A stretch of 33,551 bases of DNA, from positions 1 through 33,551 of the forward strand of contig JAISIL010000180.1 in NCBI GenBank assembly GCA_031262035.1. The letters run 5' to 3'. The notes under the pieces were generated by a model that was not told the DNA's origin, searched no databases, and saw only the letters and a program-made list of their open reading frames with translations. Both the position numbers and the translations under genes were made by a program. Position 1 is the first letter of the stretch; the number at the start of each line of letters is the position of its first letter. This DNA comes from Spirochaetaceae bacterium. Lineage in GTDB: Bacteria > Spirochaetota > Spirochaetia > Treponematales > Breznakiellaceae. Shown here piece by piece: positions 6,944 through 15,264 of this stretch.

Positions 6944-8211
6944 ATAATTCTCACTTCAAGCGCAGCGCCCGATACCTTGCCTTCCAGGTCATTGGGGCCA
7001 AGCGGTATATTAATCATTTCAGAAGGCTGCACATGCCGTTCTTTAATTGATTTAATTACTTTATCGCCATCGCGGATTTCCAGCACTGCGTCATTTTTTA
7101 CTACCATTGAACGGAGTGATATTTTATTTGTGCCCGAGATATCAAGTTTAACCGGGTTGACATAGCGGACATTTGCCCCTGCTTTTATGTTAAGCTCGGC
7201 CTTTGGCCTATCTCCCTTTATCCAGGCGGCAGCACAAGCGGCGGTCCGCCGGGCTTCTTCTACCACCCAGTCTACCAAATCGTGCACCTGTAAGGCATTG
7301 CCGCAGGAAAAAACACCGGGAAGGTTTGTCATAAAGCGGCTGTTCACCAGTGCCCCGCCTGTGGTCCCGGAAAGTTCAACTCCTGCTGCACGGGCAAGTT
7401 CGTTTTCCGGCACAAGGCCAACGGAAAGCAGAACGGTGTCGCAGTCAATACGGAATGTTTTTTCGGGAAGCATCATTCCCCCTTCCATTGGGGTAACTTC
7501 AATGCCTTCAACACGGTCGTTTCCAAAGATATTTGTTGTCTGGCTGGATAAATACAAGGGTATATCAAAATCGTTAAGGCACTGGACAATGTTGCGGTTA
7601 AGGCCGGCAGGGTAGGGCATTATTTCAACAACGGCCTTCACCTTGCAGCCAATCCAGGTCATTCTGCGGGCCATTATTAAACCAATGTCCCCCGAACCGA
7701 TAACCACCACTTCCTTCCCGGGAATATAGCCTTCGATGTTTACCAGCCTCTGTGCAAGGCCGGCAGTAAAAACACCTGCAGGCCGTGAACCGGGTATGCG
7801 TATATTCCCACGGTTTTTTTCACGGCAGCCGGTGGAAAGGATTATCACCTTTGCAATAAGAGCAATAATGCCTTCTTCCGACACCCCGGTAACAAGATAC
7901 TGCCCATCGGCCTCCGGCGCCAGAGATGCAGGCGCCTTGTCGAAAGAGAGCACGGTGGTGTTTAAACGAACATCAATATGAGTGCCGGGAAGGCGGACAA
8001 TAAAGCGTTCTGCAAATTCCGGGCCGCTCAGTTCTTCTTTAAATTCCTGTAAACCAAAACCATTGTGTATACACTGCATGAGGATGCCGCCCAGGTGGTC
8101 TTCGCGGTCGATTAAGGCTACCTTTAGCCCCTGTGCATCCAGTTCAAGAGCGGCGGCAAGGCCTGCAGCCCCGGCGCCAATAACGGCCGCATCATAATTC
8201 ATTGTTTTCAT
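6940..8211 (-). CDS. FAD/NAD-dependent oxidoreductase (pyridine nucleotide-disulfide family)
   Basis: The protein has 423 residues. The N-terminal FAD site is 'AAVIGAGAAGLAAALELDAQG' near residues 7-27. A second Rossmann site for NAD(P)H, 'EVVVIGSGDIGLIMARRMT', lies near 165-183, and 'MTNLPGVFSCGNALQVHDL' near 295-315 is the second FAD contact. A Cys in 'LGGILMQCIHNGFG' sits where related enzymes have a redox Cys. It is related to the small flavoprotein of GlpABC-like and proline/hydroxyproline oxidase systems. It overlaps both neighbours by four bases, so it is the middle gene of a coupled three-gene operon. It probably passes electrons between the GlpA-like subunit and NAD(P) or a quinone. 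Confidence 0.87.
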   Translation of the reverse strand: MKTMNYDAAVIGAGAAGLAAALELDAQGLKVALIDREDHLGGILMQCIHNGFGLQEFKEELSGPEFAERFIVRLPGTHIDVRLNTTVLSFDKAPASLAPEADGQYLVTGVSEEGIIALIAKVIILSTGCREKNRGNIRIPGSRPAGVFTAGLAQRLVNIEGYIPGKEVVVIGSGDIGLIMARRMTWIGCKVKAVVEIMPYPAGLNRNIVQCLNDFDIPLYLSSQTTNIFGNDRVEGIEVTPMEGGMMLPEKTFRIDCDTVLLSVGLVPENELARAAGVELSGTTGGALVNSRFMTNLPGVFSCGNALQVHDLVDWVVEEARRTAACAAAWIKGDRPKAELNIKAGANVRYVNPVKLDISGTNKISLRSMVVKNDAVLEIRDGDKVIKSIKERHVQPSEMINIPLGPNDLEGKVSGAALEVRII

Positions 8212-9683
8212 AGCACCCCCAGCAATAAGCGGCTGCCCAAAGCTTCCCCAGTCGAAGCCTGGCCGTGTTTCGTAATATCTTCAAAGGAACAGCCCGTTTC
8301 CCGCATCAGTATCTTGATGATTTTATAGGTGCAAAAACCTCCCTGGCACCTGCCCATACCGCAGCGGGTAAAATATTTGATGCCGTCAAGCGTAGTATGC
8401 CCCTGCCTAATCGCCTCTACAATTTCCGCTTCGCTCACTTCTTCGCAGCGGCAGACGACATTTCCCCATTCCCTGCCCTTTGTGCTGATTAATTCATCTA
8501 TCTGTGAAGGCGAACAATCCCTAATATGAGGTATTTCGCTTATATTGGGGTCATAATCAAGCTTTTCACTGAGCACAAGGCCCTCTTTTTTCAATAAATC
8601 CTTTACATATTCACCAATAGCAGGCGAGGCCGTAAGCCCCGGCGATTGAATACCGGAAACCTGAATAAGATGAGGAGAGAGCTTTGAGGGCCCAATGATA
8701 AAATCCTCTTCATGCACCGGCCGAAGGCCTGCAAAGTTTGTAATAATATCCGAGGGCTTTAAACCGGGCACCAATCGTTTTGCCGACTGCAAAACCTGCT
8801 CCAGTTCGCCGCTTGTCGTAGAAAAATCGGTCTTGTCCTGGCCGTCTTCGGCAGTAGGCCCGATTAAAACGGTTCCCTCTACAGTAGGAATAACCAGCAT
8901 CCCCTTGGATATAGGAGAGGGCACCGGGAAAATAGGCCGCTTGGGGCGGGCTTCGGTAAGGCGGTCGAGCAAATAGTATTCACCTTTACGGGGGGTAATA
9001 GTAAAATCCTCTGCACCAAACATTCGGGAAACATCATCGGCATAAAGGCCGGCGGAATTTACCGCATAACGGGCGCTTATCGTGCAAGTGCTGCCGTCGC
9101 GAACGATGCCGGAAATATCCCAAGTGCCGGTATCCTTGTTCCAGGAAGCGTTTTGCACCTTAAAATGAGTGCGAAGTTCGACGCCGTTCTTTTTTGCAGA
9201 TTCCATAAGAGAAAAGACAAAGCGGTAGGGCTCTACAATGCCCCCGGTAGGCGCATAAAGTCCGCCAAGAACATCGGGAGAAAGGCTGGGTTCAAGCTCG
9301 AGAAGCCGCTCCCTAGAGCAGAGTTCAATACCGATAGAACCATTTTCCATGCCCTGCATATAAAGGTGTTCCACGGTTTTCATTTCATCTTCATGAAGGG
9401 CTGCCACCACTATGCCGCAGCGCTTAAAGGGAAAGTGCAGTTCCCGTTCCAGTTCATCAAAAAGCAGGCTGCCACGGACTTCGAGCCTGGCCTTTAAGTA
9501 TTTTTTGTTGTGATGAAAGCCGCCATGCACAATACCCGAATTGGCCTTCGAGACCCCAAAAGAAATATCGGCAGCAGCCTCAAGAACGATTGTTTTCAGA
9601 TTATAGGCAGAAAGTCGCCGTGCAATATTCGCCCCACAAACCCCGCAACCGACTATGGCAACATCATAAACTTCGTTTTTCAT
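8208..9683 (-). CDS. GlpA-like FAD-dependent dehydrogenase with BFD-type [2Fe-2S] domain
   Basis: The 491-residue protein begins with a DAO-type FAD domain: 'VAIVGCGVCGANIARRLSAY' at about residues 8-27, then 'SGIVHGGFHHNKKYLKA'. 'SGLYADDVSRMFG' and 'GLRPVHEEDFIIGPS' are typical of glycerol-3-phosphate dehydrogenases. The last ~90 residues carry a BFD-like cluster domain with four Cys (CRCEEV...CGMGRCQGGFC). Its likely role is anaerobic oxidation of glycerol-3-phosphate or a similar hydroxy acid, with electrons leaving through the two downstream subunits. The substrate is not proven by sequence; L-2-hydroxyglutarate-like substrates are possible. It is the first gene of the operon. The ATG has no Shine-Dalgarno sequence and lies 9 bases after the -10 box. 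Confidence 0.87.
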   Translation of the reverse strand: MKNEVYDVAIVGCGVCGANIARRLSAYNLKTIVLEAAADISFGVSKANSGIVHGGFHHNKKYLKARLEVRGSLLFDELERELHFPFKRCGIVVAALHEDEMKTVEHLYMQGMENGSIGIELCSRERLLELEPSLSPDVLGGLYAPTGGIVEPYRFVFSLMESAKKNGVELRTHFKVQNASWNKDTGTWDISGIVRDGSTCTISARYAVNSAGLYADDVSRMFGAEDFTITPRKGEYYLLDRLTEARPKRPIFPVPSPISKGMLVIPTVEGTVLIGPTAEDGQDKTDFSTTSGELEQVLQSAKRLVPGLKPSDIITNFAGLRPVHEEDFIIGPSKLSPHLIQVSGIQSPGLTASPAIGEYVKDLLKKEGLVLSEKLDYDPNISEIPHIRDCSPSQIDELISTKGREWGNVVCRCEEVSEAEIVEAIRQGHTTLDGIKYFTRCGMGRCQGGFCTYKIIKILMRETGCSFEDITKHGQASTGEALGSRLLLGVL

Positions 9684-9721
9684 TGTATATACAATATAAT
9701 GAAAAAATCAATTTTTTTCAA
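9683..9721 (-). promoter_or_regulatory. Promoter of the GlpA-like operon
   Basis: The minus strand has TTGAAA (9716-9721), a 17-base spacer and TATATT (9693-9698). The ATG starts nine bases downstream, leaving almost no 5' leader. A perfect 12-bp palindrome TTGTATATACAA (9683-9694) covers the start region and part of the -10 box and could be an operator. Confidence 0.6.
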
Positions 9722-9744
9722 GGGTAGAATCATTTAACCCAGTA

Positions 9745-9897
9745 ATTCTACATTTATAGGATAGCCACGAACGACACGAACATCACGAACAAAATATAAT
9801 ATTAATTCTTACTACTTTCGTGATTTTTGTTGTAAAAGTGTAGGATTCCGAACAACAAGTTCGTGTTGTTCGGGAGGTTCGTGGCTAAATGTAGAAT
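9745..9897. repeat. Long inverted-repeat element (AGCCACGAAC ends)
   Basis: The outer arms ATTCTACATTTA (9745-9756) and TAAATGTAGAAT (9886-9897) are exact complements. Inside them AGCCACGAAC pairs with GTTCGTGGCT. The interior contains repeated CACGAAC words and an AT-rich loop. The right half (9859-9888) matches 27 of 30 bases of a segment inside uppP (17846-17875), showing that this family also occurs within genes. Confidence 0.85.
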
Positions 9898-9921
9898 TGT
9901 TGCATTTAACCCGAATTCTGT

Positions 9922-10449
9922 TTATACTATTTCTTCAATAAATACCTTCAATGCCTTATTGCTGCTGTCTTTTTTCCAGATTGCACCGGCGGTAAGGGTT
10001 AGGTCGAGGGGGATATATTTGAAAATTGGGGTGTCTTTCACATAAGTAAGGCTATCGCTGATGCTGTAACCGCCTTGTTGTAAGTCAAGAAGACCCGATT
10101 CAATGTCATTCATTTCTACAAAGCGGGGAATAAAACCTTTGGACCTACAATAAGGTTCATAAATTTGTCTTGCAAGCGAAAATTCTTCAGTATTAAGCAC
10201 CCAGAATGAATCATTTTTAAAATCGAAAATGTTTAAATCTTTCTTTTCGGCAAGAGGATGTTTAGACGAGAAGAGTAATATACAGGGAACTGTGCGCAGT
10301 TCTCTAATTTCAACTCTGGAATTATCTGAAAATTGTCTGGTTTCACTTATAATCATATCATAATGATTATTCTGCAAGCCGGTATTTAATGCTTTGAACC
10401 CTGCCGCAAAAAAGGAAATCTTAACATTAGGGTATTTCTTTGTAAACTC
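9922..10449 (-). pseudogene. LysR-type regulator, 5'-truncated (effector domain only)
   Basis: The frame reads back from 9922 to about 10449 as a LysR substrate-binding domain: 'KKYPNVKISFFAAGFKALN', 'DMIISETRQFSD', 'ELRTVPCILLFSSKHPLA'. The whole DNA-binding head, about 100 residues, is missing. Upstream the frame meets a stop (10465-10467) within the palindrome at 10461-10488. An internal ATG at 10377 exists, but a protein starting there would lack part of the effector domain as well. It is therefore a broken regulator, abutting a promoter region it may once have controlled. Confidence 0.8.
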
Positions 10450-10460
10450 ATTTTTTTTAT

Positions 10461-10488
10461 TCCCTTATAACCATTTTGTTATAAGGGA
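10461..10488. promoter_or_regulatory. Perfect inverted repeat, possible LysR operator
   Basis: TCCCTTATAAC (10461-10471) and GTTATAAGGGA (10478-10488) are exact complements around a 6-base centre. It contains a T-N11-A LysR-box-like core (TTATAAC-N6-GTTATAA). It sits between the headless LysR gene and the thiolase promoter, the usual place for a LysR operator. Confidence 0.5.
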
Positions 10489-10504
10489 AAGGCCAAACAA
10501 AGTA

Positions 10505-10534
10505 TTGGACAGATTTAAAAACAGGGTCTATAAT
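10505..10534 (+). promoter_or_regulatory. Promoter of the truncated thiolase gene
   Basis: TTGGAC (10505-10510) and TATAAT (10529-10534) are separated by 18 bases. They lie about 30 bases upstream of the thiolase ATG, which itself follows a strong GGAGG at 10553-10557. Confidence 0.6.
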
Positions 10535-10565
10535 AAATTATCTTAAGAATCAGGAGGATAACAGT

Positions 10566-10727
10566 ATGATAAAACTAGGCAAATACAGCCGAAGTGTTTC
10601 CATTATCGGCGTCGGGTGCACCCCTTTCAAAAATATTTTGAAAGAACCCGACATGACAGGCTTAACAGAAGGCGAATTTTTCGGTTACGCCGTACTAGAG
10701 GCCATGGAAGATGCGGGAATTAGCTGA
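10566..10727 (+). pseudogene. Thiolase (acetyl-CoA acetyltransferase-like), N-terminal fragment
   Basis: A 53-codon frame with a strong Shine-Dalgarno sequence begins like SCP2-type thiolases: 'SVSIIGVGCTPFKN' near residues 10-23 and 'GLTEGEFFGYAVLEAMEDAGI' at 32-52. A complete thiolase has about 390 residues with a catalytic Cys near residue 90; here the frame stops at TGA straight after 'DAGIS'. Downstream sequence belongs to an opposed ATPase fragment. The gene was cut by a deletion or rearrangement, with its promoter and start intact. Confidence 0.72.
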
Positions 10728-10739
10728 TTTAGCAATTGA

Positions 10740-10882
10740 TGGTGAATTTCAACTTGATTCGGCTCGGCCATGGCCTTGAGCAGGGTAGTCTTACCCACCT
10801 GCCTCGGCCCGTTCAAGAGCAGCGCCTTGTCATTCCCCGAAATCCGTCTGATATCGCTTTCCAGCGTCCGCTTTCTATACAT
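10740..10882 (-). pseudogene. AAA_14/DUF4143-type ATPase, N-terminal fragment
   Basis: From the ATG at 10882, 'MYRKRTLESDIRRIS' and the Walker A loop 'LLNGPRQVGKTTLLKAMAE' are those of the common AAA_14/DUF4143 family (about 400 residues). The likeness ends within about 42 residues; the remaining open frame runs antisense into the thiolase fragment and does not look like the family. The rest of the gene is gone. The two fragments point toward each other, so the breakpoint lies near 10728-10757. Confidence 0.7.
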
Positions 10883-10974
10883 CCCTGCCTCTTCTTGGTT
10901 TTACTTTAAGGTGAAAGGCTGATTTTGTCAAGCTAAATCGGTGTCCTTCAGCAGTTGCATTGCAGGATTACGCC

Positions 10975-11592
10975 TTATGAGGCTTCTCCCTCGCCCAGCA
11001 GGTCTTCCCGCACATCCAGGAGGGCGATGGTTGCCTCCTTCATCGCCTGTTTGATGTCGAAACTGCCACCGGCAACGCTCCAATCAAAGACAAGGCCAAT
11101 AGAGATGTGAATCATATTGTTCTGTAGAGCCTCCGGAGGCGCCATATTACGGAAATGCCCCAGACTTTGGCCTTTTTTAATCAAGGCAATGCCGATAGCC
11201 CTTAGACGGGAATGAAATTCCGGCATTGTAAAGGGATTTGTGCGGTTTTTGATGCCGTTGATGATGATCTGCCCCTCGACTTCCGGGCCCGCCAGGCTTG
11301 TCTGCTCAAAATAAGAGGCGCTTATCGCCCAAACCTTCTCCCAACTATTGTCCGAGGACACCAGGATCCGGGCAGTCTTGTCATCAAACCTCTGAGCCAA
11401 ACGCTTGTAGAAATTGAGCACCACCTCCTCTTTGGCCTTGAAATGATAGTAAAAGGTGCCCTTGACCACCCCTGCGGCTCGGCATATCTCGTCAATGGTC
11501 ACATTGTCGTAGCCCTTCTCCCGAAAAAGCCCAATGGCAATCCGGGCTATCCGCTCGCCTGTGCCCTCCGCTTTCGAATCTTCCCTGTTCAT
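10975..11592 (-). CDS. TetR-family transcriptional regulator
   Basis: The 205-residue protein has an N-terminal helix-turn-helix (about residues 15-60): 'RIARIAIGLFREKGYDNVTIDEICRAAGV' and 'KGTFYYHFKAKEEVV', the hallmark TetR pattern. The C-terminal ligand domain is not diagnostic. It is transcribed divergently from the GH3 gene, and a short palindrome lies over the GH3 promoter, so it probably represses GH3 expression and is relieved by an unknown small molecule. The ATG at 11592 is taken; no strong Shine-Dalgarno sequence was seen. Confidence 0.85.
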   Translation of the reverse strand: MNREDSKAEGTGERIARIAIGLFREKGYDNVTIDEICRAAGVVKGTFYYHFKAKEEVVLNFYKRLAQRFDDKTARILVSSDNSWEKVWAISASYFEQTSLAGPEVEGQIIINGIKNRTNPFTMPEFHSRLRAIGIALIKKGQSLGHFRNMAPPEALQNNMIHISIGLVFDWSVAGGSFDIKQAMKEATIALLDVREDLLGEGEAS

Positions 11593-11635
11593 AGCCCTTA
11601 GTCTAACTTTTTTTTATTTTTTTTGCTATACCCTA

Positions 11636-11663
11636 TTGACAAGTTTTTATACTATGGTATAAT
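11636..11663 (+). promoter_or_regulatory. GH3 promoter with overlapping operator-like palindrome
   Basis: A perfect TTGACA (11636-11641), a 16-base spacer and a perfect TATAAT (11658-11663). TATAC-TATG-GTATA (11648-11661) is an inverted repeat covering the spacer and -10 box, well placed for repression by the divergent TetR protein. The GH3 ATG follows AGGAGG. Confidence 0.7.
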
Positions 11664-11707
11664 GAACTATATACTTTAGCCTAAAGGCTTATATAGGAGG
11701 TTTCACA

Positions 11708-13738
11708 ATGGATTATCAATCGGCAGTAAAAATTTATCAAGCTGACAACAGTTCATGGAAAGAGCAAGCCCAGGCACTTCGCAGCGAGATGACTCTGGAT
11801 GAAAAGATATACATGCTTTCCGGTCATCCTTTTAAGCAAGCACTTCCAGATATGCTCAAGTATAATTTTAGGTATTATAACGTCCATGCTTTTCCTGCAG
11901 GTGGTTGCAAAAGACTGGGTGTTCCGCCTGTTCTATTTACAGACGGTCCCCGCGGTGTCGTAATGCTGAATTCTACTTGTTTCCCTGTTTCTATGCTTCG
12001 GGCCTCCACCTTTGACACGAATCTGGAATACCGTGTGGGTCAGGCGATTGCCGCTGAAGGAATTGCTCAGGGAGCTAACTATTTCGCCGGAGTCTGCATC
12101 AATCTGGTTCGAAATCCCCGCTGGGGCCGCAGTCAGGAGACTTATGGCGAAGACCCCTGCCTTCTGGGTGAATTTGGCGCAACTCTGACCAAGGCAGTTC
12201 AGGACGACGGCATGATTGCTTGTCCCAAGCATTATGCGGTGAATTCTATTGAAGATCTACGGTTCTATGTGGATGTTCATTGTGATGACCGTACGCTGCA
12301 TGAAGTATATCTGCCGCATTTCAAGAAGTGTATCGATGCCGGTGCATTGTCCATCATGGCTGCCTACAATCGTTATGAGGAAGAATACTGCTGCCAGAAC
12401 AAGAAACTTCTGACAGATATTCTCCGGGATGATTGGGGATTCGACGGTTTTACGATGAGCGACTTTATTTGGGGCTGCCATGATACAGCAGGCTGTCTCC
12501 GGGCAGGCCTGGATGTTGAAATGGTGTTCACCAATCATTATAGCGCATCCAAGATCAAGAAATGCTTGAAAAAGGGCAGCTTGAATATGGAACATATTGA
12601 TCGGGCTGTGGATAACATTCTCGGTGTTCTGATTCGTCAAACTCCCAAACTGCGCAGCCATAGTTTGGAGGAAGTTGGCAGCAAGAAGCATCGAGAACTT
12701 GCTCAGGAGGTTGCTCGCAAGGGAATGGTCCTTTTGGAAAACAATGGTATTCTACCTTTGCGTCGGGATGCAAAGGTCATGGTCACTGGTCCCTATGCTA
12801 ATGCGGCAAACATCGGCGATGCAGGCTCCAGTTGTGTCTACGATAATGATGTGACTACGCCGATCGCCGGTATGAAGCAACTGTTCCCCAACGCCTCTCT
12901 GGAGGAAGGCGACATTGCCATTGTTCATGTGGGCAGTAACCGAGAAATGGAAGGCGAGTATTTTGCCAATACTGGCTATAACCTGAAAAAGAAGCCCGAG
13001 AAATCCGGCGGTGACAGGGCAAGCCTGCGATTGAGTGCAGAAGAAGTCAACCTGATCAAAAAGCTGAAGGGCGAAGGAAAGAAGGTTGTTGTGGTTCTTT
13101 ACTCCGGCTGTGCAATCATTGTTGAGGAATGGAAGGAATATACCGATGCCATTATTATGAATTACTACTCCGGTTGCAGAGGCGCTGTGGCACTTGCTGA
13201 ATTGTTGTGCGGCGAGTATTCCTTCAGCGGTAAGCTGCCCTTTACTGTGGCCAAGACCGAGAAAGATTACCCTGACATCATCGGTATCGGACAAAAGCCC
13301 TATACGATCGAATACGCTTATTACCACGGCTATACTATGTTCGATAAGGAAAACATTGTTGCCGCTTATCCCTTCGGCTACGGTTTGAGTTATACCAGCT
13401 TTGATATGAATATTGCAGCCATGTCCCAGACTGAAAAGGAAGTGCTGATCGATGTGGATGTGACCAATACGGGACATATGGCAGGTGCAGAAGTTGTGCA
13501 GGTTTATTTCGGTAGCAAGGGCGCTGCTAATGGCGACCATCGTCCTGTGAAGCTGCTGAAGGGTTTTGATCGCGTGGATCTGAACCCTGGAGAAACCAAG
13601 CGAGTTCAGATCTGCGTTGAGAAAAACGATCTTCGGTTCTATGATAATGGCCATTGGGTGCTGGACAAAGCCTACAACATTTATGTGGGTCATGACAGCC
13701 AGAATGCCATGTGCAGAAACAATGTGATTGAGATGTAA
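11708..13738 (+). CDS. Glycoside hydrolase family 3 (beta-glucosidase-like)
   Basis: The protein has 676 residues with no signal peptide, so it is cytoplasmic. The N-terminal TIM-barrel has 'LFTDGPRGV' near 77-84, 'NLVRNPRWGRSQETYGEDP' at 132-150 and 'KHYAVNS' at 174-180. The nucleophile is Asp252 in 'GFTMSDF' (usually SDW). The second domain begins near residue 325 ('RKGMVLLENNGILPLR'), and a C-terminal fibronectin III-like domain ends it ('DVTNTGHMAGAEVVQVYFG'). It should cleave beta-linked glucose or xylose from imported oligosaccharides. The Shine-Dalgarno AGGAGG is strong. Codon choice is more G/C-rich and Clostridia-like than in the genes at 19-31 kb, suggesting acquisition. The following hydrolase is 19 bases downstream. 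Confidence 0.92.
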   Translation: MDYQSAVKIYQADNSSWKEQAQALRSEMTLDEKIYMLSGHPFKQALPDMLKYNFRYYNVHAFPAGGCKRLGVPPVLFTDGPRGVVMLNSTCFPVSMLRASTFDTNLEYRVGQAIAAEGIAQGANYFAGVCINLVRNPRWGRSQETYGEDPCLLGEFGATLTKAVQDDGMIACPKHYAVNSIEDLRFYVDVHCDDRTLHEVYLPHFKKCIDAGALSIMAAYNRYEEEYCCQNKKLLTDILRDDWGFDGFTMSDFIWGCHDTAGCLRAGLDVEMVFTNHYSASKIKKCLKKGSLNMEHIDRAVDNILGVLIRQTPKLRSHSLEEVGSKKHRELAQEVARKGMVLLENNGILPLRRDAKVMVTGPYANAANIGDAGSSCVYDNDVTTPIAGMKQLFPNASLEEGDIAIVHVGSNREMEGEYFANTGYNLKKKPEKSGGDRASLRLSAEEVNLIKKLKGEGKKVVVVLYSGCAIIVEEWKEYTDAIIMNYYSGCRGAVALAELLCGEYSFSGKLPFTVAKTEKDYPDIIGIGQKPYTIEYAYYHGYTMFDKENIVAAYPFGYGLSYTSFDMNIAAMSQTEKEVLIDVDVTNTGHMAGAEVVQVYFGSKGAANGDHRPVKLLKGFDRVDLNPGETKRVQICVEKNDLRFYDNGHWVLDKAYNIYVGHDSQNAMCRNNVIEM

Positions 13739-13757
13739 CTAAAGGAGGAATAAATTA

Positions 13758-14606
13758 ATGGCAAAAGAGCTTTACAAAGTTAAACAAATTTATACCGATA
13801 CTTACGCAATTACAGACTACGGATTTGATACAATGGCAGTTTACATGTACCTTTTGATTGGTGAAAACGCTGCTCTTTTGATAGACTGCGGCTATGGCAT
13901 TTTGGATATCAAAAAAATTATTCGGGAAATTACGGATAAACCACTGATTTGTGCCTGCACGCACGGACATCTGGATCATGCACTTGGAGCGGGGCAGTTT
14001 GAAAAGGCATATATGCATTCCAAAGACAGTGAGGTGTATGCGCGCCATACTGATCCGGAGTTTTTGCGCATGACGGGCAACAGGGGAGGGATATTGACTC
14101 GCGTAAGCAAGCGAAAACGTAATGACCCAGCCTATCAGAAGTTGTTTGAACAGTTTGTAAAGGTGGAGCGACCTAAAAAACTTTTGCCTTTAGAGGAACA
14201 ACAGGCCTTTGAACTCGGAAATCGGCGTGTGACGTGGTATCCTCTTCCTGGGCACACACCAGGAAATGTCGCATTCTATGATGAAAAATATAATGCTTTA
14301 TTTGACGGAGATGGCGCATCCTATGGATTCTGGATTTTTTTGGATGAGTCCCTTCCACTTAGTGAATATCGCTCTGTACTAGAGGGATACATACGATATG
14401 CCAAAGGTCTTGGAAATCCTAACAGATTTTGTGGACACAAAAACACTCCCTCCACAGTGAAAGATTTGGAAAAGCTCCTAGCTTGCGTAGATGTAGCGCT
14501 GATGAAAAAACCGATAACAATTCCGTTGTTAACACCACTTGGCGATGCGCAAGTACTTTTTGCAAAAGGCGGAATGATGTTCTATAACAAGAATAAACTT
14601 CGATAA
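13758..14606 (+). CDS. Metallo-beta-lactamase-fold hydrolase
   Basis: The protein has 282 residues. The metal-binding signature H-x-H-x-D-H is 'THGHLDH' with His69, His71, Asp73 and His74. Further ligand regions are 'LPGHTPGNVAFY', 'LFDGDGASYG' and 'RFCGHKNTPS'. The family includes glyoxalase II-like thioesterases, lactonases and phosphodiesterases; the substrate cannot be told from sequence. It follows the GH3 gene with AGGAGG before its ATG, so they are probably cotranscribed. Its stop lies at a rearrangement point: two bases later the sequence is the interior of a butyrate kinase gene. Confidence 0.85.
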   Translation: MAKELYKVKQIYTDTYAITDYGFDTMAVYMYLLIGENAALLIDCGYGILDIKKIIREITDKPLICACTHGHLDHALGAGQFEKAYMHSKDSEVYARHTDPEFLRMTGNRGGILTRVSKRKRNDPAYQKLFEQFVKVERPKKLLPLEEQQAFELGNRRVTWYPLPGHTPGNVAFYDEKYNALFDGDGASYGFWIFLDESLPLSEYRSVLEGYIRYAKGLGNPNRFCGHKNTPSTVKDLEKLLACVDVALMKKPITIPLLTPLGDAQVLFAKGGMMFYNKNKLR

Positions 14607-14607
14607 A

Positions 14608-15264
14608 GTATCCGGCCACTTACATGCATTGAATCAAAAAGAAACTGCTATCCGTCATGCGGCATCAATTGGAAAAAAATATGAAGACCTGAATCTGGTA
14701 GTAGCCCATATTGGAGGAGGCCTTTCTGTTGCTGCGCATCGTAAAGGCCGTATGATAGATGGCAACGATATTGTTGGCGGCGAAGGTCCGTTTGCACCGA
14801 CACGTGCAGGTTCCCTGCCTTCTGTAGACCTTGTTCGTCTCTGTTTTTCAGGAAAATACACAGAGAAACAATTAATCGAGAAATTTATGAAAAATGGAGG
14901 TTTTGTTGACCACTTGAACACAGCAGATATGCTGGAAGTTCATAAAAATATTGATGCCGGTGATAAATATGCAGAATTAATTTACAAAGCGTTTATCTAT
15001 CAGATAATTAAATATATTGGTTCTATGGCTGCTGTGCTCAAAGGAAAGGTAGATGGTATTCTTTTAGGAGGCGGCATTGTCAATGATAAGCAACTGGTAG
15101 CCGCTATAAATGAAGCCTGTTCGTTTATTGCGCCGGTATCTGCCTATCCTGGAGAATTTGAGATGGAAGCAATGGCTTCCGGCGCTTTACGTGTGCTACA
15201 GGGAAAAGAAAAAACGAAGGTGTATTCAGGCAAGCCTGTGTGGCAGGGATTTAATTTTAAATGA
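14608..15264 (+). pseudogene. buk: Butyrate kinase (acetokinase family), 5'-truncated
   Basis: This is the C-terminal ~60% of a butyrate or branched-chain-acid kinase, which makes ATP from acyl-phosphate. Family sequence begins at 'LHALNQKETAIRHAA' (14620 onward) and continues through 'VVAHIGGGLSVAAHRKGR', 'GEGPFAPTRAGSLP', 'AAVLKGKVDGILLGGG' and 'APVSAYPGEFEMEAMASGALRVL'. The first ~140 residues, including the N-terminal phosphate-binding 'NPGSTS' motif, are missing; the homologous frame runs back to the stop of the preceding gene. A TTG at 14629 could start a 211-residue product, but it would lack half the active site. The 3' end is intact and overlaps the next gene by four bases. Confidence 0.82.

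Noticed and set aside
9922-10377. Treating the LysR effector fragment as an intact small gene
   Set aside because: Homology extends upstream of its ATG to 10449 and the DNA-binding domain is absent, so it is a truncation.
12752-13693. Long antisense open frame (313 codons) opposite the GH3 gene
   Set aside because: GH3 is clearly real across this span; the antisense product has no recognisable motif and no ribosome site.
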